From Nocardioides marmorisolisilvae (GTDB lineage Bacteria; Actinomycetota; Actinomycetes; Propionibacteriales; Nocardioidaceae): a stretch of 64,000 bases of DNA. The notes below the pieces were generated by a model. The model saw nothing but the letters and a program-made list of their open reading frames with translations, had not been told where the DNA came from and made no database searches. The position numbers and the translations under genes were made by a program. Location of the stretch: contig NZ_CP134227.1 of NCBI RefSeq assembly GCF_031656915.1, positions 2,604,001 through 2,668,000 of the forward strand, given 5' to 3'. The stretch's first letter is position 1. Every line of letters begins with the position of its first letter. Positions 15,058-24,356 of this stretch are shown piece by piece.

Positions 15058-17481
15058 TCACGCGTCGAAGGCCCTCGTGGGCTCGTCGATCGGGCCCGTG
15101 CCCGGAGCCTCCTTGGTCAGCACCGGACCCGGGTGGGTGGTGGCCTCGACCGGCTCGGAGGGGTCGGCCGCAGGGGGTGGCGGCGGCGTTCCGCCACTGT
15201 CACCACCCAGTGAGACCTCGCGCTGCTTGGACACGTAGACCGCCGCGGCGATCACCAGCACCGCCACCACCGCGATGATGATCCGCAGTACGTCGTGCTG
15301 GTTCTTGCCCACACTCATCGAGACGACCGCACTGGCGATCAGCAACGAGACCAGGTTCATCACCTTGATCAGCGGGTTGATCGCCGGTCCGGCGGTGTCC
15401 TTGAACGGGTCACCGACGGTGTCACCGATGATGGTGGCCTCGTGGGCGAGCGATCCCTTGCCGCCGTGGTGGCCGTCCTCGACCAGCTTCTTGGCGTTGT
15501 CCCAGGCCCCACCCGAGTTGGCCAGGAAGACCGCCATCAGGGTGCCGGTGCCGATGGCGCCGGCCAGGAAGCCGGCCAGCGGGGCCACACCCAGGCCGAA
15601 GCCGACGGCGATCGGCGCCAGGACCGCGAGCAGGCCCGGTGTGACCAGCTCACGCAGTGAGTCCCTGGTGACGATGTCGACGACCTTGCCGTACTCCGGT
15701 CGACCGGTGCCCTCCATGATCCCGGGGATCTCCTTGAACTGGCGACGCACCTCGTAGACCACGGCGCCCGCCGCCCGGGCGACGGCGTTGATCGCCAGCC
15801 CGGAGAACAGGAACACCACCGCGGCACCCAGCAGCACGCCGACCAGTACTCCCGGGTTGAACACGAAGAAGTCGAGCAGGGAGTTTCCACCCGCCCGAAC
15901 CGTCTCGAGCTTGTCGAGCACCGAGGTCGCGTAGGAGCCGAACAGCGCGGTCGCCGCGAGCACGGCCGTGGCGATCGCGATGCCCTTGGTGATCGCCTTG
16001 GTCGTGTTGCCGACCGCGTCCAGCTCGGTCAGGATCTGGGCACCCTCGGGGCTGACGTCGCCCGACATCTCGGCGATTCCCTGGGCGTTGTCCGAGACCG
16101 GACCGAAGGTGTCCATCGCGACGATCACGCCGACCGTGGTGAGCAGGCCACATCCGGCCAGGGCGACCGCGAACAGCGACACCGTGAGCGATGCGCCCCC
16201 GAGGAGGAAGCCACCCCATACGGCGGCACCGATCACCAGCGTGGTGTAGACCGCCGACTCGAAGCCGACCGAGAGCCCCGAAAGGATGACCGTGGCCGCG
16301 CCGGTGAGGGAGGTCTTGCCGACGTCCTTCACGGGTCGGTACTCGGTGCCGGTGAAGTAACCGGTGAGGGCCAGGATCCCGGAGGCCATCACGATGCCGA
16401 TCACGACGGCCGCCGAGGCGATCCAGCGCGGGTCGCCCTCGGCGCCGCCACTGGAGATCTGGTCCAGGGCGCTTGCGGTGACTCCGTTGAAGCCGGCGAA
16501 CGACGACGGCAGGTAGATGAACGCCGCGATCACCGAGGCCACGCCGCCCACCGCTGCGGAGATGTAGAAGGCGCGGTTGATCGTCTTCAGACCGTTCTCA
16601 CCGGGCCGCGGCTGGCAGAGGTAGACACCGAGCACGGCGGTCAGGGCACCGATCGCCGGGACCATCAGGGGGAACACCAGACCCTTGTCGCCGAACGCCT
16701 GGCTGCCGAGGATCAGCGCGGCGACCAGCGTCACTGCATACGACTCGAAGAGGTCGGCTGCCATGCCGGCGCAGTCGCCGACGTTGTCCCCCACGTTGTC
16801 CGCGATCGTCGCCGCGTTGCGGGGGTCGTCCTCGGGGATGTTGTTCTCGACCTTGCCGACCAGGTCAGCGCCCACGTCGGCGGCCTTGGTGAAGATGCCG
16901 CCGCCGACCCGCATGAACATCGCGAGCAGGGCGGCGCCGAAGCCGAATCCCTCGAGCACGTGCGGTGCCTCGTCGCCGAAGGCGACCACGACGATCGAGG
17001 CGCCGAGCAGGCCGAGACCTACGGTCAGCATGCCGACGGTTGCCCCGGTGCGGAATCCGATCTTCATCGCCGGGTCACGACCGCTCTCGTTGGCGGCAGC
17101 GGCGACCCGCAGGTTCGCCTTCACCGCCAGCGACATGCCGAGGTAGCCCACGGAGGCCGAGAAGCCGGCGCCGACCAGGAAGAAGATCGAACGGAAGATC
17201 CGTACCCAGACGTCGTCAGCGGGCAGGGCGAGCAGCAGCAGGAAGGCGATGACAGCGAAGACGCCGAGCGTCCGGAACTGTCGGGCGAGGTAGGCGCTCG
17301 CTCCCTCCTGCACCGCCTGGGCGATGTTCTGCATGTTCTCGGTGCCCTCGCCAGCGGTCAGGACCTCGGCCCGGAACATCGCGGCCATGCCGAGCGCAGC
17401 GAGTGCGATCAGGGCGACGATGATGACGAGGACGAGGTTTCCGCCGGTGAGGTGCACGATGTCGGGGATGGGCCCGGTCAT
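15058..17481 (-). CDS. hppA: Membrane-bound proton-pumping pyrophosphatase, K+-independent type
   Basis: 807 residues with about sixteen membrane helices. It couples hydrolysis of PPi to proton export. Diagnostic motifs are DVGADLVGKVENN, DNVGDNVGDCAGMAADLF and, near the C-terminus, EATIIGDTVGDPFKDTAGPA, which bind Mg-PPi. The segment GNTTKAITKG has Lys and Thr at the positions that mark potassium-independent, proton-type enzymes; potassium-dependent members have Ala there. A roughly 40-residue proline/glycine tail (GGTPPPPPAADPSEP) follows the last helix. The STAS gene lies upstream in the same direction, and a Crp-like palindrome sits 52 bases before the start. Confidence 0.95.
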   Translation of the reverse strand: MTGPIPDIVHLTGGNLVLVIIVALIALAALGMAAMFRAEVLTAGEGTENMQNIAQAVQEGASAYLARQFRTLGVFAVIAFLLLLALPADDVWVRIFRSIFFLVGAGFSASVGYLGMSLAVKANLRVAAAANESGRDPAMKIGFRTGATVGMLTVGLGLLGASIVVVAFGDEAPHVLEGFGFGAALLAMFMRVGGGIFTKAADVGADLVGKVENNIPEDDPRNAATIADNVGDNVGDCAGMAADLFESYAVTLVAALILGSQAFGDKGLVFPLMVPAIGALTAVLGVYLCQPRPGENGLKTINRAFYISAAVGGVASVIAAFIYLPSSFAGFNGVTASALDQISSGGAEGDPRWIASAAVVIGIVMASGILALTGYFTGTEYRPVKDVGKTSLTGAATVILSGLSVGFESAVYTTLVIGAAVWGGFLLGGASLTVSLFAVALAGCGLLTTVGVIVAMDTFGPVSDNAQGIAEMSGDVSPEGAQILTELDAVGNTTKAITKGIAIATAVLAATALFGSYATSVLDKLETVRAGGNSLLDFFVFNPGVLVGVLLGAAVVFLFSGLAINAVARAAGAVVYEVRRQFKEIPGIMEGTGRPEYGKVVDIVTRDSLRELVTPGLLAVLAPIAVGFGLGVAPLAGFLAGAIGTGTLMAVFLANSGGAWDNAKKLVEDGHHGGKGSLAHEATIIGDTVGDPFKDTAGPAINPLIKVMNLVSLLIASAVVSMSVGKNQHDVLRIIIAVVAVLVIAAAVYVSKQREVSLGGDSGGTPPPPPAADPSEPVEATTHPGPVLTKEAPGTGPIDEPTRAFDA

Positions 17482-17532
17482 GATTCTCCTCGGTGTGATG
17501 TGGCATACAACCGCCGCGGAGTCTACGCAGGC

Positions 17533-17546
17533 GTGACCGGCATCAC
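17533..17546. promoter_or_regulatory. Crp/GlxR-like site upstream of hppA
   Basis: GTGACCGGCATCAC has the GTGA-N6-TCAC core, flanked by C and G (CGTGA..TCACG). It lies 52-65 bases upstream of the hppA start codon in the gap after the STAS gene. That position suits a catabolite-type regulator, but only the pattern supports it. Confidence 0.4.
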
Positions 17547-17599
17547 GTCGGCGGGGTGGGCGGCCACCAGGGGCACGACACGCCGCCGATCAGGGGCGC

Positions 17600-17938
17600 T
17601 CAGGACCCGAGGGCAGCCGTCTCGGACTCGTGGATGGTGAACACCTTGGCCAGCCCGGTGATCCGGAAGATCTTCAGCAGCCTGTCCTGGTTGCAGATGA
17701 GTTCCATCGAGCCGTCGTGCGCGCGCACCTTCTTCAGCCCGCCGACCAGGACGCCGAGCCCCGTGGAGTCGAGGAAGTCCACACCGGCCATGTCGACGAT
17801 CAGGTGGTAGTGACCGTCGGCCACCAGCTCCGAGATGCGCTCGCGCAGACGCGGCGCCGTGTAGACGTCGATCTCCCCTGCGACGGACACGATCGTGCGC
17901 CCGCTCGCCTCTCGTGATTCGAGGGAAAGGTCCACCAT
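17600..17938 (-). CDS. STAS-domain anti-sigma-factor antagonist, BldG/SpoIIAA-like
   Basis: 112 residues comprising a single STAS domain. The phosphorylatable serine is in [18 protein letters not shown] (Ser58), the partner-switch site: unphosphorylated protein captures an anti-sigma kinase and frees a sigma factor. The N-terminus ETREAS-like strand and [15 protein letters not shown] helix fit BldG. No cognate anti-sigma kinase is adjacent; downstream is hppA and divergent is the helicase, an order seen in other actinobacteria. The partner sigma factor cannot be named from this window. Confidence 0.88.
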   Translation of the reverse strand: MVDLSLESREASGRTIVSVAGEIDVYTAPRLRERISELVADGHYHLIVDMAGVDFLDSTGLGVLVGGLKKVRAHDGSMELICNQDRLLKIFRITGLAKVFTIHESETAALGS

Positions 17939-18098
17939 GTCTCCCGTGGGCTGAACCGGATCGTCCTACCGCGTCGTGCCGGGCACCGCTGGCGCCCCTC
18001 GCCATTGAACCATGACAGGGCGATGTGCCGGGAATGTCATCGACCAGCGGACCGACTGCGCCGCCGGCGGCGTCGGTGCCGAGTGCGAGACTCGTGCG

Positions 18099-20414
18099 GT
18101 GCCGATTCCGCCCGTCGACATCCTTGTCAGCCGGCTCACCGCCCGTCCTGACCGTGCCGACGCGCTGGTCCACCTCGAGGAGATCCCGGCGCGCGCGGCC
18201 CAGGTCGTGGACTGGCCCGGGTGGCTCAGCACCGACGTCCGGGAGTCCTTCGTCGGGGCCGGCATCACCCAGCCCTGGCGTCACCAGGTGGACGCGGCCG
18301 CTCTCGCCCGCGAGGGTCACCACGTCGTCGTCGCCACCGGGACGGCCTCGGGCAAGTCACTGGCCTATCTGATGCCGGCGCTGTCCGCGATCACCGGCAG
18401 TCGCGGGGACAAGGGGCAGCGCGGAGCGACGGCGCTGTACCTGTCCCCCACCAAGGCGCTCGCGCACGACCAGGCCGATGCGCTCGGTCGGCTCGCCGTA
18501 CCGGGGCTGAGGATCTCGACCCATGACGGGGACTCGAGCAAGGAGCAGCGCCAGTGGACCCGTGACCACGCCGAGTACGTCCTGACCAACCCCGACATGC
18601 TGCATCACTCGCTGCTGCCCGGGCACGAGCGCTGGTCCGGGTTCTTCGCGGCGCTGCAGTACGTCGTCATCGACGAGGTGCACCACTACCGCGGCGTGTT
18701 CGGCTCCCACGTCGCCCAGGTCGTACGCCGACTCCGGAGGATCTGCGCGGCGCACGGATCTGACCCCACGTTCGTGCTCGCCTCGGCGACCGTCGCCGAA
18801 CCGGCCGAGTCCGCGCGACGGCTCACCGGGCTGGACGTCACCGCGGTCGATCACGACGGCTCGCCGCACGGACGCTCGACGCTGCTGCTCTGGGAGCCGC
18901 CCTTCGTCGCCGGCGTCGGCGAGAACGGTGCTCCGGTACGCCGGTCCGCGACGGCCGAGGTGGCCGACCTGCTCACCGACCTGGTCGTCGAGCGGGTCCG
19001 GACGCTGGCCTTCGTCGCCTCGCGACGCGGCACCGAGACCATCGCGCGGACCAGTCGCCGGCAGCTGGCCGAGGTCGACGCATCGCTGAGCGGCCAGGTG
19101 GCGGCGTACCGCGGTGGCTACCTGCCCGAGGAGCGCCGCGAGCTGGAGGAGGCACTCCGCGACGGACGGCTCACCGGCGTCGCCAGTACCTCCGCACTCG
19201 AGCTCGGCGTGGACATCAGCGGGCTCGACGCTGTCCTGATGGCCGGGTTCCCGGGCACCCGCGCGGGCCTCTGGCAGCAACTCGGCCGGGCGGGTCGGGG
19301 CGGCGAGGAGTCGCTCGGGGTCCTGGTTGCCCGCGACGACCCGCTGGACACCTATCTGGTCCATCACCCTGAGGCCCTGCTCGGTCAACCCGTCGAGGCG
19401 TTCGTCCTGGACCCGGACAACCCCTACGTGCTCGGCCCCCACCTCTGCGCGGCCGCCGCTGAGATCCCGCTGACCGAGGACGGCCCTGCCGACCTCGCGA
19501 TCTTCGGTCCGGGCGCCCGCGAGGCCGTGGACGCACTGACCGCGGCCGGTCTGCTGCGACGCCGGCCGCGGGGCTGGTTCTGGACCGACCGGAGCCGGGC
19601 CTCCGACCTCGCCGACATCCGCTCCTCGGGCGGGCCGCCGGTGCGGCTCGTCGAGGAGGCCACCGGGCGGGTGATCGGCACGGTCGACCACAGCGCCGCC
19701 CCGGGGACCGCCCACGAAGGGGCCGTCTATCTGCATCAGGGTGAGACGTGGCTCGTGACCGGCCTCGATCTCGACGAGTCGGTCGCGACGATCGTCGCTT
19801 CCGATCCGGGCCACACCACCTCGGCCCGCGAGATCACCGACATCACTGTGGTGGCCGAGCGGAGCGCGCTGGCCTGGTCGTCGGGCCGGCTGGCGTTCGG
19901 CGACGTGTGCGTCACCAGGCAGGTGGTCTCCTACCTGAAGCGCCGACAGCCGGGGAACGAGGTGATCGGAGAGGTCCCACTCGACTTGCCCGAGCAGGTG
20001 CTGCAGACCCGCGCGGTGTGGTGGACCGTCCCGCCCGACGTCTTGGAGCGGGCCGGACTGCAGGGCCGTGACCTGCCCGGCGCTGCGCACGCTGCCGAGC
20101 ACGCGTCCATCGGACTGCTGCCGCTGTTCGCCACCTGCGACCGCTGGGACATCGGCGGGGTGTCCACGGCCCTGCACCCGGACACCGGCGAGCTCACCGT
20201 CTTCGTGTACGACGGGCACCCGGGCGGTGCGGGTTTCGCCGAGCGCGGCTTCGGATCCGCCAGGCGATGGCTGGCCGCCACCCGGGATGCCATCGCGGAC
20301 TGCGGCTGCACGGACGGGTGCCCGTCGTGCGTCCAGTCGCCCAAGTGCGGCAACCAGAACAGCCCGCTGGACAAGGCTGGAGCGGTGCTTCTGCTCGACA
20401 CCCTGCTGGGCTGA
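18099..20414 (+). CDS. DEAD/DEAH-box helicase with C-terminal DUF1998 (YprA/MrfA-like)
   Basis: About 771 residues. Superfamily 2 motifs are visible: Q-like RHQVDAAALAREG, Walker A ATGTASGKSLAY, motif Ia YLSPTKALAHDQ, DEVH box VVIDEVHHYRG, motif III LASATV, motif VI QQLGRAGRGG. The C-terminal DUF1998 domain ends with a four-cysteine cluster (CGCTDGCPSCVQSPKCGNQN) like that of the Bacillus mitomycin-repair helicase MrfA. It probably unwinds or translocates on DNA during repair. The GTG at 18099 (VPIPPVDILVSRL) matches the start of recognisable sequence; earlier in-frame starts exist at 18012. Rv3649 is the M. tuberculosis equivalent, in the same position before the tad operon. Confidence 0.92.
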   Translation: MPIPPVDILVSRLTARPDRADALVHLEEIPARAAQVVDWPGWLSTDVRESFVGAGITQPWRHQVDAAALAREGHHVVVATGTASGKSLAYLMPALSAITGSRGDKGQRGATALYLSPTKALAHDQADALGRLAVPGLRISTHDGDSSKEQRQWTRDHAEYVLTNPDMLHHSLLPGHERWSGFFAALQYVVIDEVHHYRGVFGSHVAQVVRRLRRICAAHGSDPTFVLASATVAEPAESARRLTGLDVTAVDHDGSPHGRSTLLLWEPPFVAGVGENGAPVRRSATAEVADLLTDLVVERVRTLAFVASRRGTETIARTSRRQLAEVDASLSGQVAAYRGGYLPEERRELEEALRDGRLTGVASTSALELGVDISGLDAVLMAGFPGTRAGLWQQLGRAGRGGEESLGVLVARDDPLDTYLVHHPEALLGQPVEAFVLDPDNPYVLGPHLCAAAAEIPLTEDGPADLAIFGPGAREAVDALTAAGLLRRRPRGWFWTDRSRASDLADIRSSGGPPVRLVEEATGRVIGTVDHSAAPGTAHEGAVYLHQGETWLVTGLDLDESVATIVASDPGHTTSAREITDITVVAERSALAWSSGRLAFGDVCVTRQVVSYLKRRQPGNEVIGEVPLDLPEQVLQTRAVWWTVPPDVLERAGLQGRDLPGAAHAAEHASIGLLPLFATCDRWDIGGVSTALHPDTGELTVFVYDGHPGGAGFAERGFGSARRWLAATRDAIADCGCTDGCPSCVQSPKCGNQNSPLDKAGAVLLLDTLLG

Positions 20415-20446
20415 TGCCCCCTTGGCCTCGGACCTGTGCGGCCGGT

Positions 20447-20824
20447 TCAGCCGGCGCCGCGACCGGCGCGCGCCCTGGCCGGGAGGGTCAACCCGGCACC
20501 GAACAGCCTCGCGGCCGCCACTCGTACCGTGACCACGACGTCGAGGCCGTCGACCCGGCAGGTCTCGATGCGCGCTCCGTTCGCCGACGCGATCCTGGCT
20601 GCGTCCGTGCACCCGTCCGTCCCTTCTTGAAGCGCACGAGCAGCGGCCAGCGCCGCAAGATCCGCCGCGGACTCGGCGCGGCGGTGCCCCGAGACGACGC
20701 TGGCCACCACGCAGCATGCGACGGTGAAGCAGACCAGCAGACCGACCAGAGCGATCCCGAAGACGGCTGCTGCACCGCGCTCGTCGTACCGATGAGCTGC
20801 GCCGGGTCCACCACGGAACCTCAC
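20447..20824 (-). CDS. TadE/TadG-like pilus protein, Rv3654c family
   Basis: 125 residues. An N-terminal basic segment ending DERGAAAVFGIALVGLLVCF is the prepilin-like hydrophobic helix typical of TadE/TadG and Rv3654c proteins, followed by SGHRRAESAADLAALAAARA, the conserved helix of that family. The rest is a small extracytoplasmic domain with cysteines C70-ish and C87-ish that could form a disulfide. It overlaps the previous TadE gene by four bases and is the last gene of the tad operon. It is likely a minor pilin or assembly factor. Confidence 0.85.
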   Translation of the reverse strand: MRFRGGPGAAHRYDERGAAAVFGIALVGLLVCFTVACCVVASVVSGHRRAESAADLAALAAARALQEGTDGCTDAARIASANGARIETCRVDGLDVVVTVRVAAARLFGAGLTLPARARAGRGAG

Positions 20825-21189
20825 GAGGGGCCTCCTGAGGTCTCCCGCGCCGCCACCGACTGGGCATGGACGTCGAACTCGGGCAGGAACGCGAACACAC
20901 CGCGCGGTCCCCGGACCGGGGCTCGCACGGTCACCACCACGGTGCCGGTGCCGTTCTCCACCACCACCTTCGACCCGGTGGGTGCCACCCGGCGGGCGTA
21001 GCTGACGCCCGTGCTGGTGGTGTCGCCGCGCGCGATCACCCGAGCCGCCTCGCGGGCAGCGTCCTGCACCCGCACCTGCGCGACGCCGAGGCTGACCAGC
21101 CAGGCCATCCCGACGGTGAACACGGCGAGGATCGGCAGCACGACCGCCGTCTCGGCGGTGACTGCTCCGGACTCGCCCTTGGAAAACAT
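20821..21189 (-). CDS. TadE-family minor pilin
   Basis: About 122 residues. ESGAVTAETAVVLPILAVFT is a TadE signature: an EAxxxxP-like pre-helix motif (TAETAVVLP) leading into one membrane helix, with a soluble extracytoplasmic domain (VQDAAREAARVIARGD). The ATG at 21189 has GAGGAG at correct spacing; a GTG two codons upstream is too close to that site. It is the counterpart of Rv3655c in the tad operon, between the Flp-like pilin and the Rv3654c homologue. The protein probably joins the base or tip of the Flp pilus. Confidence 0.88.
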   Translation of the reverse strand: MFSKGESGAVTAETAVVLPILAVFTVGMAWLVSLGVAQVRVQDAAREAARVIARGDTTSTGVSYARRVAPTGSKVVVENGTGTVVVTVRAPVRGPRGVFAFLPEFDVHAQSVAARETSGGPS

Positions 21190-21339
21190 CCCCACTCCTC
21201 GCTGCTGTTCTGTGACCGGCGCTCTGGGCCGGCTCCTTGTTTGGCAGAGCTCTTCTTGGGTCAGCCGCCGACCGCTCCTGGCCTCGCCGGCCGTGTGGTG
21301 CCGGTGGGGAGCCCTGCCCCGGAGCTCCCCACCGACGTC

Positions 21340-21522
21340 TCAGAAGGGCAGCAGGCCCTTGATGCCGGTCCAGATCCCCTTGAGGAACTGCTGGCCGAAG
21401 TCACTGGTCAGCAGTCGGAAGAGCACGCCCGCGATCCCGACCCCGGCGCCGGTGCAGACGGCGTACTCCGCGGTGGTGGCACCCTTCTCGTTGCGGACCG
21501 CGGCGAGCGACTTGTTGGTCAT
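21340..21522 (-). CDS. Flp-type pilin, DUF4244 family
   Basis: 60 residues. NEKGATTAEYAVCTGAGVG contains the class IVb prepilin cleavage pattern G/xxxxEY (cut after Gly14, then ATTAEY) followed by a hydrophobic helix and the C-terminal FLKGIWTGIKGLLPF. It is the major-pilin candidate of the tad locus (Rv3656c equivalent). The ribosome site AAGGAG is close before the ATG. The prepilin peptidase (TadV/CpaA) that would process it is not encoded in this window. Confidence 0.9.
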   Translation of the reverse strand: MTNKSLAAVRNEKGATTAEYAVCTGAGVGIAGVLFRLLTSDFGQQFLKGIWTGIKGLLPF

Positions 21523-21672
21523 GGCTTCTCCTTGCGTCTTGGCCCCCGAGACCGTCCCGACGGCGATTTCTCCTTGCAGGGTTGAGGTTTCTCCGCGATC
21601 ACCGCGCTCGCCACCGCCTCCTCGGAAGCAGTGGACAACTCCGCTGCGGGCTCTGGTGTGGATGGCAGACGG

Positions 21673-22401
21673 TCACCCGAACAGCCGCAACGAGGAGAAG
21701 ATCCCCACCACCATCGGCACCACGCCGAGCAGGATGAACGCGGGCAGGAAGCACACGCCCAATGGAGCTGACGCCTTGACGTCGACACTGCGCGCTCGCT
21801 CCTCCACGGCGGCACGCCGTCGGGCGCGAAGCTCGTCTGCCAGGGCCTGGATGGAGCCGGCGACAGGGGTGCCGCTCTCCTGCGCACGCACCAGCGCACG
21901 GCCCAGCGGTCGGAGCTGATCGTGGTCACAGAGCTCGCGCCAGACCTGCACCGGGTCCTCACCGAGGGCCAGCCGATGATGCAGCAGACCGAACTCGTCG
22001 CCGAGCGGGCCGGGAATCGCGTCGGCCACCGTCCGCAGGGACGACGGGACCGCGGCGCCTGCGATCAGGCAGCTGCCAAGGAGCTGCACTCCCCAGGGCA
22101 GGTCGGCCTCGAGGCGCTCCCGCCGCCGACGACGGGTAGGACTCTCCGCCCTGCCCAGCACCCTCCACGAGACTCCGGCCGCCAGTGCGCCGACGGCCAT
22201 CCCGGGGAGTCCGCCGAGGAACGCCCACCCAGCGACGAAGGCCAGCGCGGACAGCGGGATCCGGAGCCGCAGCAACAGGGAGGCCTGCTCGCGTTCCGCC
22301 TGCGGCAGCGCCGTCGAGACCACGACTCGAAGCCGGGCACTCGGACTGCAGAGCCACCAGACCGCTGATCCGAGGAGGACCGCCGCGAACAGCTGCATCA
22401 T
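21673..22401 (-). CDS. tadC: Type II/IV secretion system F-like inner membrane protein, TadC
   Basis: 242 residues. It begins with a membrane helix (MMQLFAAVLLGSAVWWLCSP) and then has three more (SALAFVAGWAFLGG, AVGALAAGVSWRV, and the C-terminal APLGVCFLPAFILLGVVPMV). The cytoplasmic T2SSF domain between them holds LEADLPWGVQLLGSCLIAGA and ALVRAQESGTPVAGSIQALA, typical of TadB/TadC platform proteins. Six bases separate it from tadB. A 150-base gap follows before the pilin gene, so the pilin may also have its own signals. It anchors the TadA motor in the membrane. Confidence 0.9.
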   Translation of the reverse strand: MMQLFAAVLLGSAVWWLCSPSARLRVVVSTALPQAEREQASLLLRLRIPLSALAFVAGWAFLGGLPGMAVGALAAGVSWRVLGRAESPTRRRRRERLEADLPWGVQLLGSCLIAGAAVPSSLRTVADAIPGPLGDEFGLLHHRLALGEDPVQVWRELCDHDQLRPLGRALVRAQESGTPVAGSIQALADELRARRRAAVEERARSVDVKASAPLGVCFLPAFILLGVVPMVVGIFSSLRLFG

Positions 22402-22407
22402 CGTCGC

Positions 22408-23196
22408 TCACCTGCCCAGGACTGCGTCGGCGATGCGCTCGAGCCACACCATTCCCAGGAAGCTGAGCAACAGGCCAGCCGACAGACACCCGAGACCCGC
22501 CGCGGTGTGCAGCAGGAACCCGACAGGGTCTCCGCCGACCCCGACCCCGAGGAGCAGCACCATCACCGGCAGGAGCGCCATCAGTCGCGCGGTCGACCTC
22601 GCCGCGGCCAGCTCCGCGGCCACGGTGCGACGGGTCTGGCGCTCCTCCCTGAGCGCCACCGCGGCCTGGGCGAGTGCGTCGGCCAGACCGGAGCCGGAGC
22701 GGTGTGCCACCTGCCAGGCCGCGGCCACCGCGCGCAGCTGGCTCGCCCCCGGCAGCGCGGCCAGCTCCCGGAGGACGGCGGGTACGTCGGCATCGAGCTC
22801 ACCCGCGACCGCAACTGGTCCGAGCTCACGCCAGTCCTCGGCGGCCCGGCGAAGCGCGCTCAGTGCGGGCTGACCCCCCGCCAGCTCGGCCGCCATCGCT
22901 TCGCAGACGAGGAGCACCTGCTCCGCGCGCTCGTCGGCGGCACGCGCCTGCCGCCGACGCAGGACCAGCCGGACGGCCCCCCAGGCGAGGACCGCCGCGA
23001 TGGCGCCGAGGACCAGGTCGGTGCCGCCCAGCAGCCACCACGCGAGGCCCACCACCGCCCCCACCAGCCCTCCCCACGCGCCGGGGTGGACCCTTGCGGA
23101 CCGCCCGCGACCGGCGCTTCGCGCCGTCGCCCCGGCAGGAAAGGCCAACCAGACCGTGATCGCGGCCAATCCGGCGCCCGCCACCAGCGTGCTCAT
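22408..23196 (-). CDS. tadB: Type II/IV secretion system F-like inner membrane protein, TadB
   Basis: 262 residues. N-terminal helices (about 1-15 and 40-70) are followed by a cytoplasmic T2SSF domain: VCEAMAAELAGGQPALSALR and RAVAAAWQVAHRSGSGLADA are the paired helices of this fold. Two C-terminal helices (LMALLPVMVLLLGVGVGG and a final one to LSFLGMVWL) close the protein. Its ATG overlaps the TadA stop (ATGA) and it is followed by tadC after six bases, so the three are one translational unit. It is the Rv3658c counterpart. Confidence 0.9.
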   Translation of the reverse strand: MSTLVAGAGLAAITVWLAFPAGATARSAGRGRSARVHPGAWGGLVGAVVGLAWWLLGGTDLVLGAIAAVLAWGAVRLVLRRRQARAADERAEQVLLVCEAMAAELAGGQPALSALRRAAEDWRELGPVAVAGELDADVPAVLRELAALPGASQLRAVAAAWQVAHRSGSGLADALAQAAVALREERQTRRTVAAELAAARSTARLMALLPVMVLLLGVGVGGDPVGFLLHTAAGLGCLSAGLLLSFLGMVWLERIADAVLGR

Positions 23197-24356
23197 CGGA
23201 GCAGGACACCCAACCGATCGGCGCCGGCGCCTTCGTACTCGCGACCGGACGGATCGAACCTGACCGCCGACCGGACCTCGACCAGGCCATCGGCATCACG
23301 GGTCAGGACTCCCACCTCGGCGAGATAGCGGTGCCCGTGGTCGCGGCCCAGGTGGACGACGACGTCCACTGCCGATGCCAGCTGACTGTGGGCCGCCTCG
23401 CGGCCGAGGCCCGCCGCCAGCGCAAGGCCCTCGATCCGACTGGGTACGTCGGCGGCGGAGTTCGCGTGGACCGTGCCGCAGCCACCTTCGTGCCCGGTGT
23501 TCATGGCCGCCATCAGGTCCACCACCTCGCCGCCCCGCACCTCGCCCACCACGAGCCGGTCGGGGCGCATCCGCAGTGCCTGCCGGACCAGGACCTGCAA
23601 CGGCACGGCACCGGCGCCCTCCACGTTGGCAGGCCGTGCCTCCAGTGAGACCACGTGGGGATGGTCCGGGCGCAGCTCGCTGGCGTCCTCCACCACGACC
23701 AACCGTTCACCCGGGTCGACCAGGCTGAGCAATGCGTTGAGCAGCGTGGTCTTGCCCGAGCCGGTGCCACCCGTGACGAGGTAGGCGCACCGCCGCTCGA
23801 CGATCCTGCGCAACAGGGCCGCGCCCGTGTCCGAGAGCGCGCCAGCAGCGACCAGCTCGGCCAGGGTGAACACGCGGGCGCGCGGCACCCGCAGGCTGAG
23901 GGTCGTGCCCGGCCGGGCCAGGGGCGCCAGCACGGCATGGAACCGGGTGCCGTCGTCGAGCCGGAGGTCGACGAACGGGGACGCATCGTCGAGCCTGCGA
24001 CCGACCGAGGCGGCGAGTCGCTGTGCCAGCCGGCGTACCGCCTCGTCATCGGGGAAGGTGACCGCGCAGCGCTCCAGACCGGCCCCGCGGTCCATCCAGA
24101 CCTGGTCGGGACCGTTCACCAGGACGTCGGTGACTCCGGATGTCCGCAGCAGCGGCTCGAGGGGCCCGGCGCCGATCACCTCCCGGCGCAGCGCATCGTG
24201 CACGGCGAGCACGGCGCGGTCCCCGACCGGCCGACCCTGGTCACGCAGGGCGCGGGCGACGTACTCCGGGGTCAGCGCCATGCCGTCGCGGGCCAGGCGC
24301 GTGCGGACCTGTTCGAGGATGTGGCGGTCGACCTCTACGGCCGGTGTCCCGGTCAT
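23193..24356 (-). CDS. tadA: TadA/CpaF-family pilus assembly ATPase
   Basis: 387 residues, a hexameric secretion ATPase of the VirB11/CpaF class that powers Flp pilus assembly in the cytoplasm. Walker A is VTGGTGSGKTTLLNALLSLV, the Asp box ERLVVVEDASELRPDHPH, Walker B PDRLVVGEVRGGEVVDLMAA, and the His box GTVHANSAADVPSRI. The N-terminal domain holds ILEQVRTRLARDG and DVLVNGPDQVWMDRGAG, characteristic of CpaF. The ATG at 24356 overlaps the ssd stop (ATGA), and its own stop overlaps tadB. It is the Rv3659c equivalent. Confidence 0.94.
   Translation of the reverse strand: MTGTPAVEVDRHILEQVRTRLARDGMALTPEYVARALRDQGRPVGDRAVLAVHDALRREVIGAGPLEPLLRTSGVTDVLVNGPDQVWMDRGAGLERCAVTFPDDEAVRRLAQRLAASVGRRLDDASPFVDLRLDDGTRFHAVLAPLARPGTTLSLRVPRARVFTLAELVAAGALSDTGAALLRRIVERRCAYLVTGGTGSGKTTLLNALLSLVDPGERLVVVEDASELRPDHPHVVSLEARPANVEGAGAVPLQVLVRQALRMRPDRLVVGEVRGGEVVDLMAAMNTGHEGGCGTVHANSAADVPSRIEGLALAAGLGREAAHSQLASAVDVVVHLGRDHGHRYLAEVGVLTRDADGLVEVRSAVRFDPSGREYEGAGADRLGVLLR

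Noticed and set aside
20441-20455. Hairpin GCCGG-TTCAG-CCGGC as terminator between helicase and tad operon
   Set aside because: Five-base stem, and it overlaps the last codons of the minus-strand gene.
21519-21672. Extra peptide frame between tadC and the pilin gene, ending at the pilin start
   Set aside because: No plausible start or ribosome site, low-complexity composition, and tadC ends normally before it.
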